The notes beneath the pieces were generated by a model. It was not told the origin of the DNA and searched no databases. It saw only the letters and a list, made by a program, of their open reading frames with translations. A stretch of 64,000 bases of DNA. It comes from Vampirovibrio chlorellavorus (GTDB lineage Bacteria > Cyanobacteriota > Vampirovibrionia > Vampirovibrionales > Vampirovibrionaceae). Position numbers and translations under genes: made by a program. The DNA lies in assembly GCF_003149375.1 (NCBI RefSeq), contig NZ_QFWH01000008.1, positions 62,001-126,000 of the forward strand, given 5' to 3'. Of this stretch, positions 1 to 12,892 are shown one piece after another. Within the stretch, counting starts at the first letter, position 1. Each line of letters begins with the position of its first letter.

Positions 1-1
1 G

Positions 2-82
2 GTCATGTTGCAGTGGCTATGGGCCTTCTTCACCCGACGCCACAGCGCCCGCCTGATCACGGGTAAGGGATCCTACGATTAA
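2..82 (+). CDS. 3' end of probable type II NADH dehydrogenase (partial)
   Basis: Only the last 26 codons are inside the window; the frame opens at base 2 and stops with TAA at 80-82. The tail reads as a hydrophobic, Trp-rich stretch followed by an Arg-rich segment and R-L-I-T-G. That resembles the C-terminal membrane-anchoring tail of type II NADH:quinone oxidoreductases (Ndh), FAD enzymes that pass electrons from NADH to quinone without pumping protons. The match rests on a very short segment, so another membrane-associated protein cannot be excluded. The gene is on the same strand as the sensor kinase, but 271 bases separate them. Confidence 0.4.
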   Translation, partial: VMLQWLWAFFTRRHSARLITGKGSYD

Positions 83-313
83 TTCCCGCTTTCAGTTTTT
101 ACGGTTATTTTTTTTCAATAGGCCTCCCTCCCGATTTTGCACGGATGGTCTTGAGCCAATGCCCAGTGGTCTGGGGTGTGTGGTTTCTCTCCGACACTCA
201 GACACGCCCGGAGTGGCGTCTTTTCGGACGGTCTCTCCGTGGGCTCCCTCGAATCGCTCCAGAGTGTAGTAGCCCCTAGGGTAATGGCGTGGGGCTGCGG
301 GAACGGAGTAAGC

Positions 314-319
314 TATAAT
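314..319 (+). promoter_or_regulatory. -10-like TATAAT upstream of the histidine kinase
   Basis: A perfect TATAAT lies 34 bases before the ATG of the kinase gene, which would give a leader of roughly 28 nt. No convincing -35 hexamer stands 16-18 bases upstream, so this is a weak or activator-dependent promoter candidate. The rest of 83-353 holds no gene that I can see. Confidence 0.35.
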
Positions 320-353
320 CAGTTAGGTTAGGTAATCAGGCTGGAAAAAGCGT

Positions 354-2348
354 ATGGGGTTCCTCAAAAGGCTCATCAAGGAGAAAGAGCTGGCCTTGCT
401 CTTGCTGACCGGGCTGGCCGTGATTGTGCTGATGGATGCTCTGCTGGCGGAAGGCTTCCGCAAGGATCAGCGCAACCGGCAGATTCTGGACGCCGAGCGC
501 TTGCAAGCCAAGGTGGAATCCTCTCTGGAAGAGCATGTGACGGCTTTAATCGCCTTGAAAGTCGTTTACCAGAATTTTACCGACATTACCCATTACGACT
601 TCCAACAGTACGGTAAATCCATCACCTCCACCCTGGGGGGCTTTCAACGCCTGTTGTATATCGACCCCTCCCTGACCATTCGGCAGGTGTATCCGCTGAC
701 GCCGGAAAACGCAGGGCTGTACAACTACTCCCTGCTGAAACAGGGGCCCATGACCCGGGCTTTGCTGAACGCCAAGAATTCCCAAAGCCCTTCCACCTCC
801 CGGCTGATTCCATTCCTGAATCATCCTAAAAGTTTCTGGGCCTTCATCCCGATTTACCGCAATAATGCCCGACACGATTTTTTGGGGTTTGCCGCTGGCG
901 AAATCTCCATGGAGAAAGTGTTTCAGCCTCTGGCCCCTTCTTTTTCCGCCTATCAAATCCAGTTGATCGATCCGGCCAATGTGAAGCTGTTTGAACATGT
1001 CACCATTGATGGCACTGTCAACAAGCGGGTGTATACCTCCCGCTTTAATTTACTGGGTCAGCCCTGGCGGCTTCAGCTCAATCCGGTCAATCCGCCCACG
1101 GAAACCCTGCTGTTTCAGCGGAGCAGCTTGTGGGTGGGCGGGCTCATGATTCTCTTTCTGCTGGGGCTGGTGATTATGGGCTCCAAGCGGCATAAGTTTG
1201 AGCTGGAAGAGGCTCAGAAGCAGTTTGAGACGATTGTGGAAGCTTCGCCAGACGGCATTTTGCTGCTGGATGAGCGGTTGGACCTGCAGATTTCCAACCG
1301 GGTTATTCGGGACTGGCTGGGGCAAGATGAAGTCGCCTTGCAGGGAAGGAACTTCTTTCAGCTGTTTGAATGCCAATGCCCGAATTTGGGCAAATGCAGC
1401 GAATTGTCTCACTTGCTTTGCACCACCACCCAATTTGCCCAGGATTTGCCGGATGTACTGGAAACCCGGATCATCGACGCGCCGGAGACTAGCCCTAAAA
1501 CCCTGCGCTTGAACGCTTCCCGCATTGTGCAGGAAAAAAACGGGAAAAAAGAGCCCGGTTTCATTTGCGTGCTGGGCGATATTTCTACCAGCAAAGAATT
1601 GGAACGGGTCAAGGAAACCTATGTGGCCACCCTGACCCATGACCTGAAAACCCCTTTGCTGGCCCAGCAAATGGTACTGGAAACCCTGGGGAATGGCACC
1701 ATTGGCCCCATTAACGAGGAGCAGCGCAAATTGCTGCTGGGGGCCAAGGAAAGTGTGCATGATCTGGTGGAGATGGTGAACAGCACCCTGCTGTTCTACA
1801 AGCTGGAATCCTCGCATGTGCAGTTACACCGTCAAAAATCCCAGTTGGCCGGGGTGGCGAAAGAGGTCATGAGCAGCCTGCAGCCTTTGGCCGAGAAAAA
1901 GGACGCGCCTTTGGAGCTGGATGCGGCCATGGCGTTGCCGGATGCCTGGATTGACGTGATTCAGATGAAGCGGGTATTCCACAATTTGTTGTCTAATGCC
2001 ATTAGTTACGGACGCAAAGGGGCGCCCATCCGGGTCAGTATTACGGTGGAATCTCGGGGTGATGATGGCGAATGCCTGCTGATTGAGGTCTACAACGAAG
2101 GCAAGGGGATTCCGCCTGAAGAGATACCCAAAGTTTTTGACAAGTATTATTCCCTGTCTCGCAAGTTTAAACAGATTGGCACCGGACTGGGCTTGTATAT
2201 CTCCCGTCGCATTGTGGAACTGCATGGGGGCAAGTTATGGGTCACCAGTGAAGTGCAGAAGCAGACCCGCTTTTTTATCTCGCTGCCCGTGATGCAACAA
2301 GTGGAAAAGGCCACCACGACCGGCCCCGTCAGAAAAATGGCGGTTTAG
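354..2348 (+). CDS. Membrane-bound PAS-domain sensor histidine kinase
   Basis: The 664-residue protein has the layout of a classical two-component sensor. A first membrane segment lies near residues 12-32, an extracytoplasmic sensor region at about 35-255, and a second membrane segment at about 258-276. A PAS-like domain follows (about 290-410), then the HisKA dimerisation/phosphoacceptor domain with T-H429-D-L-K, and a HATPase_c domain. The ATPase domain shows the N box (N544 and N548), a G1 box N-E-G-K-G-I-P (about 581-587) and a G2 box G-T-G-L-G-L (about 609-614). Asn replaces the usual Asp at the start of G1, a substitution seen in some active kinases. The PAS-like region carries four close cysteines, C340, C342, C347 and C355. 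No response regulator is adjacent, so it is an orphan kinase here. The stimulus cannot be read from the sequence. Confidence 0.93.
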   Translation: MGFLKRLIKEKELALLLLTGLAVIVLMDALLAEGFRKDQRNRQILDAERLQAKVESSLEEHVTALIALKVVYQNFTDITHYDFQQYGKSITSTLGGFQRLLYIDPSLTIRQVYPLTPENAGLYNYSLLKQGPMTRALLNAKNSQSPSTSRLIPFLNHPKSFWAFIPIYRNNARHDFLGFAAGEISMEKVFQPLAPSFSAYQIQLIDPANVKLFEHVTIDGTVNKRVYTSRFNLLGQPWRLQLNPVNPPTETLLFQRSSLWVGGLMILFLLGLVIMGSKRHKFELEEAQKQFETIVEASPDGILLLDERLDLQISNRVIRDWLGQDEVALQGRNFFQLFECQCPNLGKCSELSHLLCTTTQFAQDLPDVLETRIIDAPETSPKTLRLNASRIVQEKNGKKEPGFICVLGDISTSKELERVKETYVATLTHDLKTPLLAQQMVLETLGNGTIGPINEEQRKLLLGAKESVHDLVEMVNSTLLFYKLESSHVQLHRQKSQLAGVAKEVMSSLQPLAEKKDAPLELDAAMALPDAWIDVIQMKRVFHNLLSNAISYGRKGAPIRVSITVESRGDDGECLLIEVYNEGKGIPPEEIPKVFDKYYSLSRKFKQIGTGLGLYISRRIVELHGGKLWVTSEVQKQTRFFISLPVMQQVEKATTTGPVRKMAV

Positions 2349-2387
2349 ACCGCACAACAATGCTTAGGAAAGGCCCGTAAACGCAGT

Positions 2388-2570
2388 ATGGATTCTTTTT
2401 TCTTGTGCGCTTTTTGTTTTCAGAAAAATTCCGTATTCGTGGATCCCTCCGGCGGGGAGAGCCAGCGCTATGTGGAGGACTGTCAGGTGTGCTGTCAGCC
2501 CAACCGGCTGTCCGTGTGGTGGGATGAGTACGAAGAGGTCTATGTGGCCGATAGTGAGCCGGAAAGTTAA
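2388..2570 (+). CDS. CPXCG-motif cysteine-rich protein
   Basis: A 60-residue protein matching the Cys_rich_CPXG family of small bacterial proteins of unknown function. The N-terminal C-x-x-C pair is at C7/C10 and the hallmark D-C-Q-V-C-C is at residues 31-36, preceded by a D-P-S-G-G-x-x-Q-x-Y segment. The family is thought to bind a metal, probably zinc. Here the first pair reads C-A-F-C rather than C-P-x-C. It follows the histidine kinase by 39 bases on the same strand and may be cotranscribed. AGGAAAGG lies about 13 bases before the ATG, a longer spacing than usual. Confidence 0.85.
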   Translation: MDSFFLCAFCFQKNSVFVDPSGGESQRYVEDCQVCCQPNRLSVWWDEYEEVYVADSEPES

Positions 2571-2858
2571 GGGGCAAGTCGTAAGCCCGGGACTGCGGAA
2601 GCGGCCGGTTTTCTCGATGAGTTATCTTGATGAAGCGGGGGCTATTCCATCCCCTCGCGCGCTTGTGAGTCATTCTGCTTAATAGTGCTTTGGGATTCCA
2701 CCGCCCCGGCGCGTGGTGTGGTATTTTAAAATCTCGCAGGATATGGGCAAGCCCGGGGACTGTCGCCCGTGATCGGTTGACGAGCGGCGGCACCTGTGAA
2801 GTTTTGAATAAAAAATTCTGAGTCAAAAGTTCTGAGTAAAAATTCTGGATAGTTGAGC

Positions 2859-5117
2859 ATGGCCAAGCTGCTGATAGTAGAGTCTCCCGGTAAGTTGAAA
2901 ACCCTGCGCAGTATTCTGGGCGCGGGTTGGAACGTGCAGCCCAGCGTGGGCCACATCACCGAACTGGCCCATGACGGCGAGGACGCCCTGGGCTTTGAGC
3001 TGGGCGACAATCAGGTCATTTGCCGCTATATCGCCCGGGGCGATCGGGGGCGGGAGGTCATTCAAAAGCTCAAGGCCGCCGCCAAGAACGCCGATGAAGT
3101 CTATCTGGCCACTGACCCGGATCGGGAAGGGGAGGCCATTGCCTGGCACGTGGCCCAGCAACTCAAGTTATCCGACCCCAAGCGGGTGATTTATACCCAA
3201 ATTACCGAGCAGGCGGTCAAGTCCGCCCTGGCCTCGCCCACTCGGCTGGATATGGACCTGATCAACGCCCAGCGCTGCCGCCAGTGTCTGGATAAGCTGG
3301 TGGGGTATCGGGTTTCTCCCTTGCTGTGGAACTCCACCGGGGGTAAAAGCGCCGGGCGGGTGCAAAGCGCCACTTTGCATCTGGTTTGCCAGCGGGAGCG
3401 GGAAATTCAGGCCTTTACCCCGCAGGATTACTGGTCGGTGTGGGTGAACTATCAAATTGAGCCGACCGCTTCCCCGGAAATGGATAGCCCGGAGCCCATT
3501 ATTTTTCGGGCGTTTTACAAGGGCCAGCTAGCTTTAGCCGGTGCCAGCAGCCCGGCGGAGGAGACGACTCAAGACGAGGCCAGCGAAGATGGCAAGAACG
3601 ACGATGCCAAGTCCGATGAGGTGCAAGCGCCGGAATCCACCAAGGTTCTAACGCTGGCCGAGGCCGAGCGCCTGGTGACCATTGCCCGGCAAGAGCCCCA
3701 TCGGGTGCTTAAGGCAGAAGGCAAGCTGACCACCAAGTCGCCTCCGCCTCCGTTTATCACCAGTTCCTTGCAGCAAAGCGCCGGGTCCCAGTTGGGCATG
3801 AACCCGGAAAAGACCATGGCTGTGGCCCAGTCCCTGTATGAAGGGGTGGAGCTGGCCAATGGCCCCAAGGGTCTGATTACTTACATGCGTACCGATTCCG
3901 TGGAGCTGTCCCCGGAGTTTATCGAGCAGGTGCGCAGTTATCTTTCCCAAAAAGACCCCAAAAACCTGCCTACCGGAAAAACCAGGCAACACAAGGTGAA
4001 GGACAGCGCGCAAGCGGCCCACGAAGCCATCCGTCCCACCGATGTGTTTATCACCCCCAAAAGCATTCAGCAGTATCTAACCCCTGATCAGTACGGACTG
4101 TATGCCATGATCTGGCGTCGAGCGGTGGCCTCTCAGGCGGCGCCCGCCAAACTGATGAAAACCGTCATTCTCACTCAGTCGGGTCCTGTCTGTTGGGAAG
4201 CTCGCGGCATGATGGTGGAGTTCCCCGGTTACACGTTCTACTGGAACAACCTGGACAAGGCCTCTCATTTGCCCACGCTGCAAAAAGATCAACCCCTGCC
4301 GGTGGCGGAAGCGGGGCATGACCAGCGGCAAACCCAGCCGCCGTCTCGCTACACGGAGCCTCGCCTGGTGCAGTTGATGGAAAAGCGGGGCATTGGGCGG
4401 CCCTCTACTTTTGCCTCCACCCTCAAAACCTTGAAAGAGCGCCAGTATCTGGCCCTGAAGGGTAAGGCCCTTTACCCCACCGAGTTGGGCCTCAGCACCG
4501 ATCAGGTGTTGCTGGATGTGCTGCCCGATATTGTGTCCAGCGAGTTTACCGCGGCCATGGAGAGCAGTCTGGATGCCATTGCCGAGGGCAAACAGCAGTG
4601 GGAGCAGTATTTGATTGGCTGGAATCAGTCGTATCTGGCCCCGGAACTGGTAAAAGCCCGGCTGGCCATTAAGGAAAAGTTCCCCCAGCGCCTGTACCGG
4701 GGCGGGAATAACAATCAGGATTTGGCCAAGTCTCGCACTAAATGCCCCCAGTGCGCCCAACCCATGGGGAAAGTCCCCACCAAAAAAGTGAAGAAGGGTT
4801 ACTTTTTAAAGTGCGTGGGCACTTGTGAGAACCTGGTTTTGTTCTGGTCGGATCGCAGCGGTCAGTGGGAGCAGCCGCAGGCCCGGCAGGAGGCTGGCAC
4901 TGGGAAACCGGTGGAGATGAGCCCTTACCCTTGTCCGGTTTGCCAGAAAAATCTGGAAATTTATCCTTATGTGAAAGACGGGCAGGAAAAGCAGCTGTTG
5001 CGTTGCTCCGATACCAAGGCCCGTCAGGAAAAAAAGCACGCCGATGTGGTGTACTTCCAGTCCAAAGGGAAGTGGTGGAGCCCCAAATTTGGGGAAATCA
5101 AAGCTCAAGACTCTTAA
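2859..5117 (+). CDS. topA: DNA topoisomerase I (type IA)
   Basis: Relaxes negative supercoils by a transient 5'-phosphotyrosine break of one strand. With the ATG at 2859 the protein has 752 residues. The TOPRIM domain is at the N-terminus, with E8 in V-E-S-P-G-K and the acidic triad region D86-P-D88-R-E90. The catalytic tyrosine is Y342 in I-T-Y-M-R-T-D-S. The C-terminus (about 630-740) carries two Cys-rich topoisomerase zinc-finger modules starting C-P-Q-C and C-P-V-C. An acidic, low-complexity insert occupies about residues 229-262. A TTG at 2853 is in frame, but GGA at 2847-2849 is better spaced for the ATG. The 288-base gap upstream holds near-repeats of TTCTGAGTAAAA just before the start (2816-2847) and otherwise nothing I recognise. 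Confidence 0.96.
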   Translation: MAKLLIVESPGKLKTLRSILGAGWNVQPSVGHITELAHDGEDALGFELGDNQVICRYIARGDRGREVIQKLKAAAKNADEVYLATDPDREGEAIAWHVAQQLKLSDPKRVIYTQITEQAVKSALASPTRLDMDLINAQRCRQCLDKLVGYRVSPLLWNSTGGKSAGRVQSATLHLVCQREREIQAFTPQDYWSVWVNYQIEPTASPEMDSPEPIIFRAFYKGQLALAGASSPAEETTQDEASEDGKNDDAKSDEVQAPESTKVLTLAEAERLVTIARQEPHRVLKAEGKLTTKSPPPPFITSSLQQSAGSQLGMNPEKTMAVAQSLYEGVELANGPKGLITYMRTDSVELSPEFIEQVRSYLSQKDPKNLPTGKTRQHKVKDSAQAAHEAIRPTDVFITPKSIQQYLTPDQYGLYAMIWRRAVASQAAPAKLMKTVILTQSGPVCWEARGMMVEFPGYTFYWNNLDKASHLPTLQKDQPLPVAEAGHDQRQTQPPSRYTEPRLVQLMEKRGIGRPSTFASTLKTLKERQYLALKGKALYPTELGLSTDQVLLDVLPDIVSSEFTAAMESSLDAIAEGKQQWEQYLIGWNQSYLAPELVKARLAIKEKFPQRLYRGGNNNQDLAKSRTKCPQCAQPMGKVPTKKVKKGYFLKCVGTCENLVLFWSDRSGQWEQPQARQEAGTGKPVEMSPYPCPVCQKNLEIYPYVKDGQEKQLLRCSDTKARQEKKHADVVYFQSKGKWWSPKFGEIKAQDS

Positions 5118-5226
5118 ACCGCAAAAAGAAATTGTGATGAGCTTGCTTTAGTTATTAATACAGAATTGTCGAAAATTCAGTGAGGGAAATAGTTTTAAAC
5201 GCTTTTAAAGCTCTTGCACGGATCAG

Positions 5227-5258
5227 TTGACAACCCCAATTCCTCGACTTACTATGAT
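5227..5258 (+). promoter_or_regulatory. rRNA promoter P1 candidate
   Basis: A perfect TTGACA (5227-5232) is followed by TATGAT (5253-5258) and then ACTCCCCTC, which also follows P2. The 20-base spacer is longer than the optimum, so this copy is weaker or its real -10 differs. Confidence 0.45.
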
Positions 5259-5330
5259 ACTCCCCTCACGACAGAAGGGGCGAGCGAAACGAGTCGCCAG
5301 AAGCCAGTAAAGCAGCTCACAAAAAAGTGG

Positions 5331-5358
5331 TTGACAAGCCGGTAAGAAGCGATAAGAT
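5331..5358 (+). promoter_or_regulatory. rRNA promoter P2
   Basis: TTGACA (5331-5336), a 16-base spacer and TAAGAT (5353-5358), followed by ATAACTCCCCTC. It shares TTGACAAGCC and the GAAGCG-TAAGATA block with P3, which suggests promoter duplication. Confidence 0.7.
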
Positions 5359-5423
5359 ATAACTCCCCTCAAGTCACCGGGTCGAGTTGAAGAACTCACT
5401 GAAACTGGCAAGTAAACAACTAG

Positions 5424-5451
5424 TTGACAAGCCAAGTGGAAGCGGTAAGAT
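5424..5451 (+). promoter_or_regulatory. rRNA promoter P3
   Basis: TTGACA (5424-5429), a 16-base spacer and TAAGAT (5446-5451), followed by AAAACTCCTCCC. It is closest to 16S and would give a leader of about 255 nt. It is nearly identical to P2 in the -35, in the bases before the -10, and in the discriminator. Confidence 0.72.
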
Positions 5452-5550
5452 AAAACTCCTCCCGAAAGAAAAACCCCTCACTCCAGAACAATAAATACCT
5501 CAGTCATCTCGATTGATTATATAGAGTTCTAAGTCGAATGGTTTTTCAAG

Positions 5551-5572
5551 GGTTCGTACTTTGAAAACTGAA
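5551..5572 (+). promoter_or_regulatory. boxA-like antitermination element in the rRNA leader
   Basis: The segment GTACTTTGAAAACTG (within 5555-5570) resembles bacterial rRNA boxA elements bound by NusB-S10. A near copy, GTACTTTGACAACTG, recurs in the 16S-23S spacer at 7453-7467. Presence in both leader and spacer is what boxA elements do. Confidence 0.55.
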
Positions 5573-5712
5573 TATTGGAACATACAAAGACTCCGTTCAA
5601 ATCTAAACAACGAGAGCCAGAGAAACAGGAATAATCCTGAAGATTTCGAAGTTACTTGATGCAAGTTGAGTGACTGACACTGAATCGTAAGATTCGGGTA
5701 AAAGATTTCTGT

Positions 5713-7226
<1,514 letters not shown>

Positions 7227-7610
7227 AAGGAGAGCATGACCAACAATTTTGGTTGGTTATACTCCTAGGTCGACGTCATTCATACTGGTTTCCAGTGTGA
7301 TGTAGTTACTTCATTTTCAGGCTTACGTTTTAGAAGTAACCAAAGGCGCATTTGAACGTTTGAGTCGTTCCGATATTCAGTCTTCAGGGTGAGAGCCTTG
7401 AGGTAGCGAGATTCCGAGGATTTGCATCTGAGGAATTGAGTTATTAAAGTTTGTACTTTGACAACTGCATAGATCAAATTGAATCTCTAAAATATTAAAG
7501 AAAGATTCTGTTTGCGTAATCTTATTTCAAACTGAGAAATAAAAAAGGATTACTCGCGTATCAATTGAGAGATTGATTGATACAGAAAAAATGGATGAAT
7601 CAATGTTTTA
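7227..7610 (+). other. 16S-23S internal transcribed spacer, no tRNA genes
   Basis: The 384-base spacer lacks the tRNA-Ile and tRNA-Ala genes found in many bacterial spacers; I see no T-loop GTTCGA-type motif or cloverleaf. It holds a hairpin just after 16S (GGAG...CTCC enclosing ACCAAC/GTTGGT, 7229-7266), a GTTACTTC/GAAGTAAC stem (7305-7340), and a boxA-like repeat (7453-7467). Its end includes the left arm of the 23S processing stem: ACTGCATAGATC at 7464-7475 is the exact reverse complement of GATCTATGCAGT at 10726-10737. Confidence 0.8.
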
Positions 7611-10617
<3,007 letters not shown>

Positions 10618-10779
10618 TATAACACGTTGATTCATTGAAAATAACGAGTAATTTGAAAGCAAGAACAGTTGATTTCAGGTTTAGAGATGAAATGCGGACA
10701 ATGCGCTTCAAACAGTGTTGTCTGTGATCTATGCAGTCTTCAAGGTATTTGAGTTCTGGTATATCCAGAGTGACAGATT

Positions 10780-10898
10780 TCCTTGGTAGTTTAGTGACAG
10801 GAAAACTCCCGTTCCCATTCCGAACACGGCCGAAAAGACTGCTCACCGCGACAATACTCGGACCGTAAGGTCCCGGAAAGATAGCGCTCTGCCAAGGG
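10780..10898 (+). rRNA. rrf: 5S ribosomal RNA
   Basis: About 119 nt. The closing stem CCTTGGTAG (10781-10789) pairs with CTGCCAAGG at 10889-10897. The internal CCCATTCCGAACACGG segment and the late GACCGTAAGGTCC hairpin are typical of 5S rRNA. It lies about 160 bases after 23S and completes the 16S-23S-5S operon; no tRNA follows. Confidence 0.95.
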
Positions 10899-10906
10899 TT
10901 TATTTA

Positions 10907-10943
10907 GAAAAAAGCGTCAGTAGCGATACTGGCGCTTTTTTTT
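10907..10943 (+). terminator. Intrinsic terminator of the rRNA operon
   Basis: GCGTCAGTA, loop GCGA and TACTGGCGC (one G-U pair) are followed by eight T, nine bases after 5S. A run of A precedes the stem. Confidence 0.92.
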
Positions 10944-11037
10944 GCTTCCACTGGAAGAAGCATACGCCCAAGCCCTCCACACACCCCCTCCCCGCACGGA
11001 ACTTTACTCAGCTTTTTGAGTCTTTGATTAAGGCAGG

Positions 11038-11805
11038 TTAGGACAAATGTTGTTGCAGTAACCCATCCAGATCATCAATGCTTTTTTTCAAGTCTGGGAG
11101 GAGCGTAGTTGCTTCCATAATAGCATTTTTTGCGACCAGTTCTTCCAGTTCACCGATGGTCTGAAAGGGGCCTTCTGTGGTGAAGGCGCCAATGGTCCCT
11201 TTTAACCGGTGCAGATGAGACAATAGTGCAGCATGATCACTTGTTATGAGAGCTTGGTCTATTTGCAACCATACTTCTCGGGTGGTTTTACGCAAGAGCG
11301 GTGCTGTCTTTCTTAGAAGCGACAGGTCACCGTGCGATTGCTTGAGAACTTTGGTGAAATCGAGCCACTCTGTTGCGGCTGCCGTTTCTGGTCGTACAGG
11401 TTTATTTGTCTCCTCTGACAGTGGCTGGGTTGCCGCGCCCTCTGCAATGAAGCTGTGGATCTTTGCTAATAATGTTTCAATTTGATAGGGCTTGGATACA
11501 TGCCCATTCATACCGGCCTGAATCAGATCGTCCAAGTTAATGGTTGCCTCATCAGCGCTTACGCCAATGATGGGCAATAATTCCTGGGAATAGGTTTGAC
11601 GGATGATCTTCGTCGCTGCAATCCCATTCAGTTCGGGCATATGGACGTCCATTAAAATGCCCGCGTAGCCGCTTTGCTGGATCATGTCCAGACATTCTTT
11701 GCCATTGCAAGCCCACTCTACCGCATAGCCGCTTTGGGTCAGGATATATTCAGCGAGTCTGTAATTGAGCTGATTGTCCTCGACAACCAGGATCTTCTTT
11801 TTCAT
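11038..11805 (-). CDS. Response regulator with receiver and C-terminal Hpt domains
   Basis: A 255-residue signalling protein. Numbering here includes two extra N-terminal residues from the alternative TTG start. The receiver domain is at about 5-120, with acidic pair E11/D12, phosphoacceptor D55 in M-D-V-H-M-P, and K107 in the S-K-P motif. After a linker, a histidine phosphotransfer domain occupies about 150-250, with H201 in L-H-R-L-K-G. The protein can therefore carry phosphate on Asp and on His, as in multistep phosphorelays, and has no DNA-binding output. An in-frame TTG at 11811 would add two residues; the ATG at 11805 starts directly at the conserved K-K-K-I-L-V-V-E-D. No kinase is adjacent. 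It is divergent from the NarL-type regulator at 12176. Confidence 0.9.
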   Translation of the reverse strand: MKKKILVVEDNQLNYRLAEYILTQSGYAVEWACNGKECLDMIQQSGYAGILMDVHMPELNGIAATKIIRQTYSQELLPIIGVSADEATINLDDLIQAGMNGHVSKPYQIETLLAKIHSFIAEGAATQPLSEETNKPVRPETAAATEWLDFTKVLKQSHGDLSLLRKTAPLLRKTTREVWLQIDQALITSDHAALLSHLHRLKGTIGAFTTEGPFQTIGELEELVAKNAIMEATTLLPDLKKSIDDLDGLLQQHLS

Positions 11806-12175
11806 TGGCAATTCTTTGGCTTTTAGACAGGGGAGGGGCCTATTCCTTGTTTGTTATAAACAAGTTTATTATAGCCACCCTTTGCGCAATTAAATACGAT
11901 ATAACTTATCTTCGCTGTCAGGGTATTTGAGAGTCTATTTCATGTGTAGTTGCTTAATTGCCGGCATTAGCCCAAAAGGCTGAGTTTAATTGTTATTTTG
12001 AATGGTTCCTTCAGTTTGTGGTCATTCATCCCATTAAAGTATAAGATATTAAACATCCCTGTTGTTTGCGAATGATTTGGCTTTATTGGTATCGCTCATA
12101 TTTTCGGCTTGCACTTGTCAGGCCAGTTTCACGTCATTCAGTATCATTAAGTATTCTGCAATGAGGTTTTGTTTG
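11806..12175. promoter_or_regulatory. Divergent intergenic region between two response regulators
   Basis: This 370-base AT-rich stretch must hold both promoters. For the rightward gene, TTGTGG (12016-12021) with an 18-base spacer to TATAAG (12040-12045) is a weak candidate. No strong palindromic operator stands out. Confidence 0.35.
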
Positions 12176-12874
12176 ATGGTTGATCAATCTGTCGTCACAT
12201 CAAGTGTGCAAGCCATGATTGTCGATGACGACGAAATTACCCGCATGGGCTTAAAACATGCGCTGGAGAAAATGCAGATATTTTCTGGCGTCTACGAGGA
12301 ATCAAGCGCCAACGCCATGCTGGCTTACTTGGCTACAAAACCAGTGGACCTGGTGTTGCTGGATATTTCCATGCCCGGAATGGGCGGCATCGAAGCGACA
12401 CGTTTCATCAAACAGCACCACCCTGAGGTTAAGGTGCTGATCTTTACCTATCACGATGACGTGGATAAGGTGAGCGCTGCCTTAAGCGCCGGGGCAGATG
12501 CCTACTGTGTCAAAAATATCAGTGTGGAACGGCTGCGGTTGGCCATTGATTGTGTGCTGCAAGGGGCGCTTTGGCTGGATCCTCTGATTTCCCGGAAAGC
12601 CTTGGGGTTTTTGGGGCACTCCGAAGGCGCCCAGGTGCCGCCCGCTGCCTCGCCGACCCTGTCTCACCGGGGTTCCAAACGGCTTGATTTGACGGAGCGG
12701 GAGTTCGATGTACTGCGCCTGATTACTCAGGGCAAAAGCAATAAAGAGATTGGTGTGTTGCTTGAAATCTCCCCGTACACCGTGAAAACCCACATTCGCA
12801 ACCTGACCCAAAAACTGGGGGTTGAAGATCGGACTCAGGCTGCCGTAAAGGCCTTGACCGAGAGCTTGCTGTAA
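12176..12874 (+). CDS. NarL/FixJ-type response regulator
   Basis: A 232-residue transcription factor. The receiver domain has the D-D-D-E acidic cluster (17-20), phosphoacceptor D63 in L-D-I-S-M-P and K113. The C-terminal LuxR-type helix-turn-helix (about 172-230) has L-T-E-R-E near its start and the K-S-N-K-E-I...V-K-T-H-I-R-N-L recognition region. The frame is open further upstream to 12062, but the ATG at 12176 is chosen because GAGG lies 9 bases before it and the extra residues look non-native. No kinase is adjacent; the kinase at 354 or the REC-Hpt protein at 11038 are possible partners by inference only. Confidence 0.92.
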   Translation: MVDQSVVTSSVQAMIVDDDEITRMGLKHALEKMQIFSGVYEESSANAMLAYLATKPVDLVLLDISMPGMGGIEATRFIKQHHPEVKVLIFTYHDDVDKVSAALSAGADAYCVKNISVERLRLAIDCVLQGALWLDPLISRKALGFLGHSEGAQVPPAASPTLSHRGSKRLDLTEREFDVLRLITQGKSNKEIGVLLEISPYTVKTHIRNLTQKLGVEDRTQAAVKALTESLL

Positions 12875-12892
12875 ATCTGCCCATTGGGGCGG

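Larger units (their letters stand above)
5118..5712 (+). promoter_or_regulatory. rRNA operon promoter and leader region
   Basis: This 595-base gap between topA and 16S rRNA has no gene. Its first 100 bases are AT-rich and hold no clear topA terminator. It then carries three promoter-like elements (5227, 5331 and 5424, listed separately) and about 260 bases of leader with a boxA-like element. The layout is that of a strong, multiply promoted rRNA operon. Confidence 0.8.

Noticed and set aside
7227-7610. tRNA genes in the 16S-23S spacer
   Set aside because: No cloverleaf, no T-loop consensus and no CCA-type 3' end could be found.
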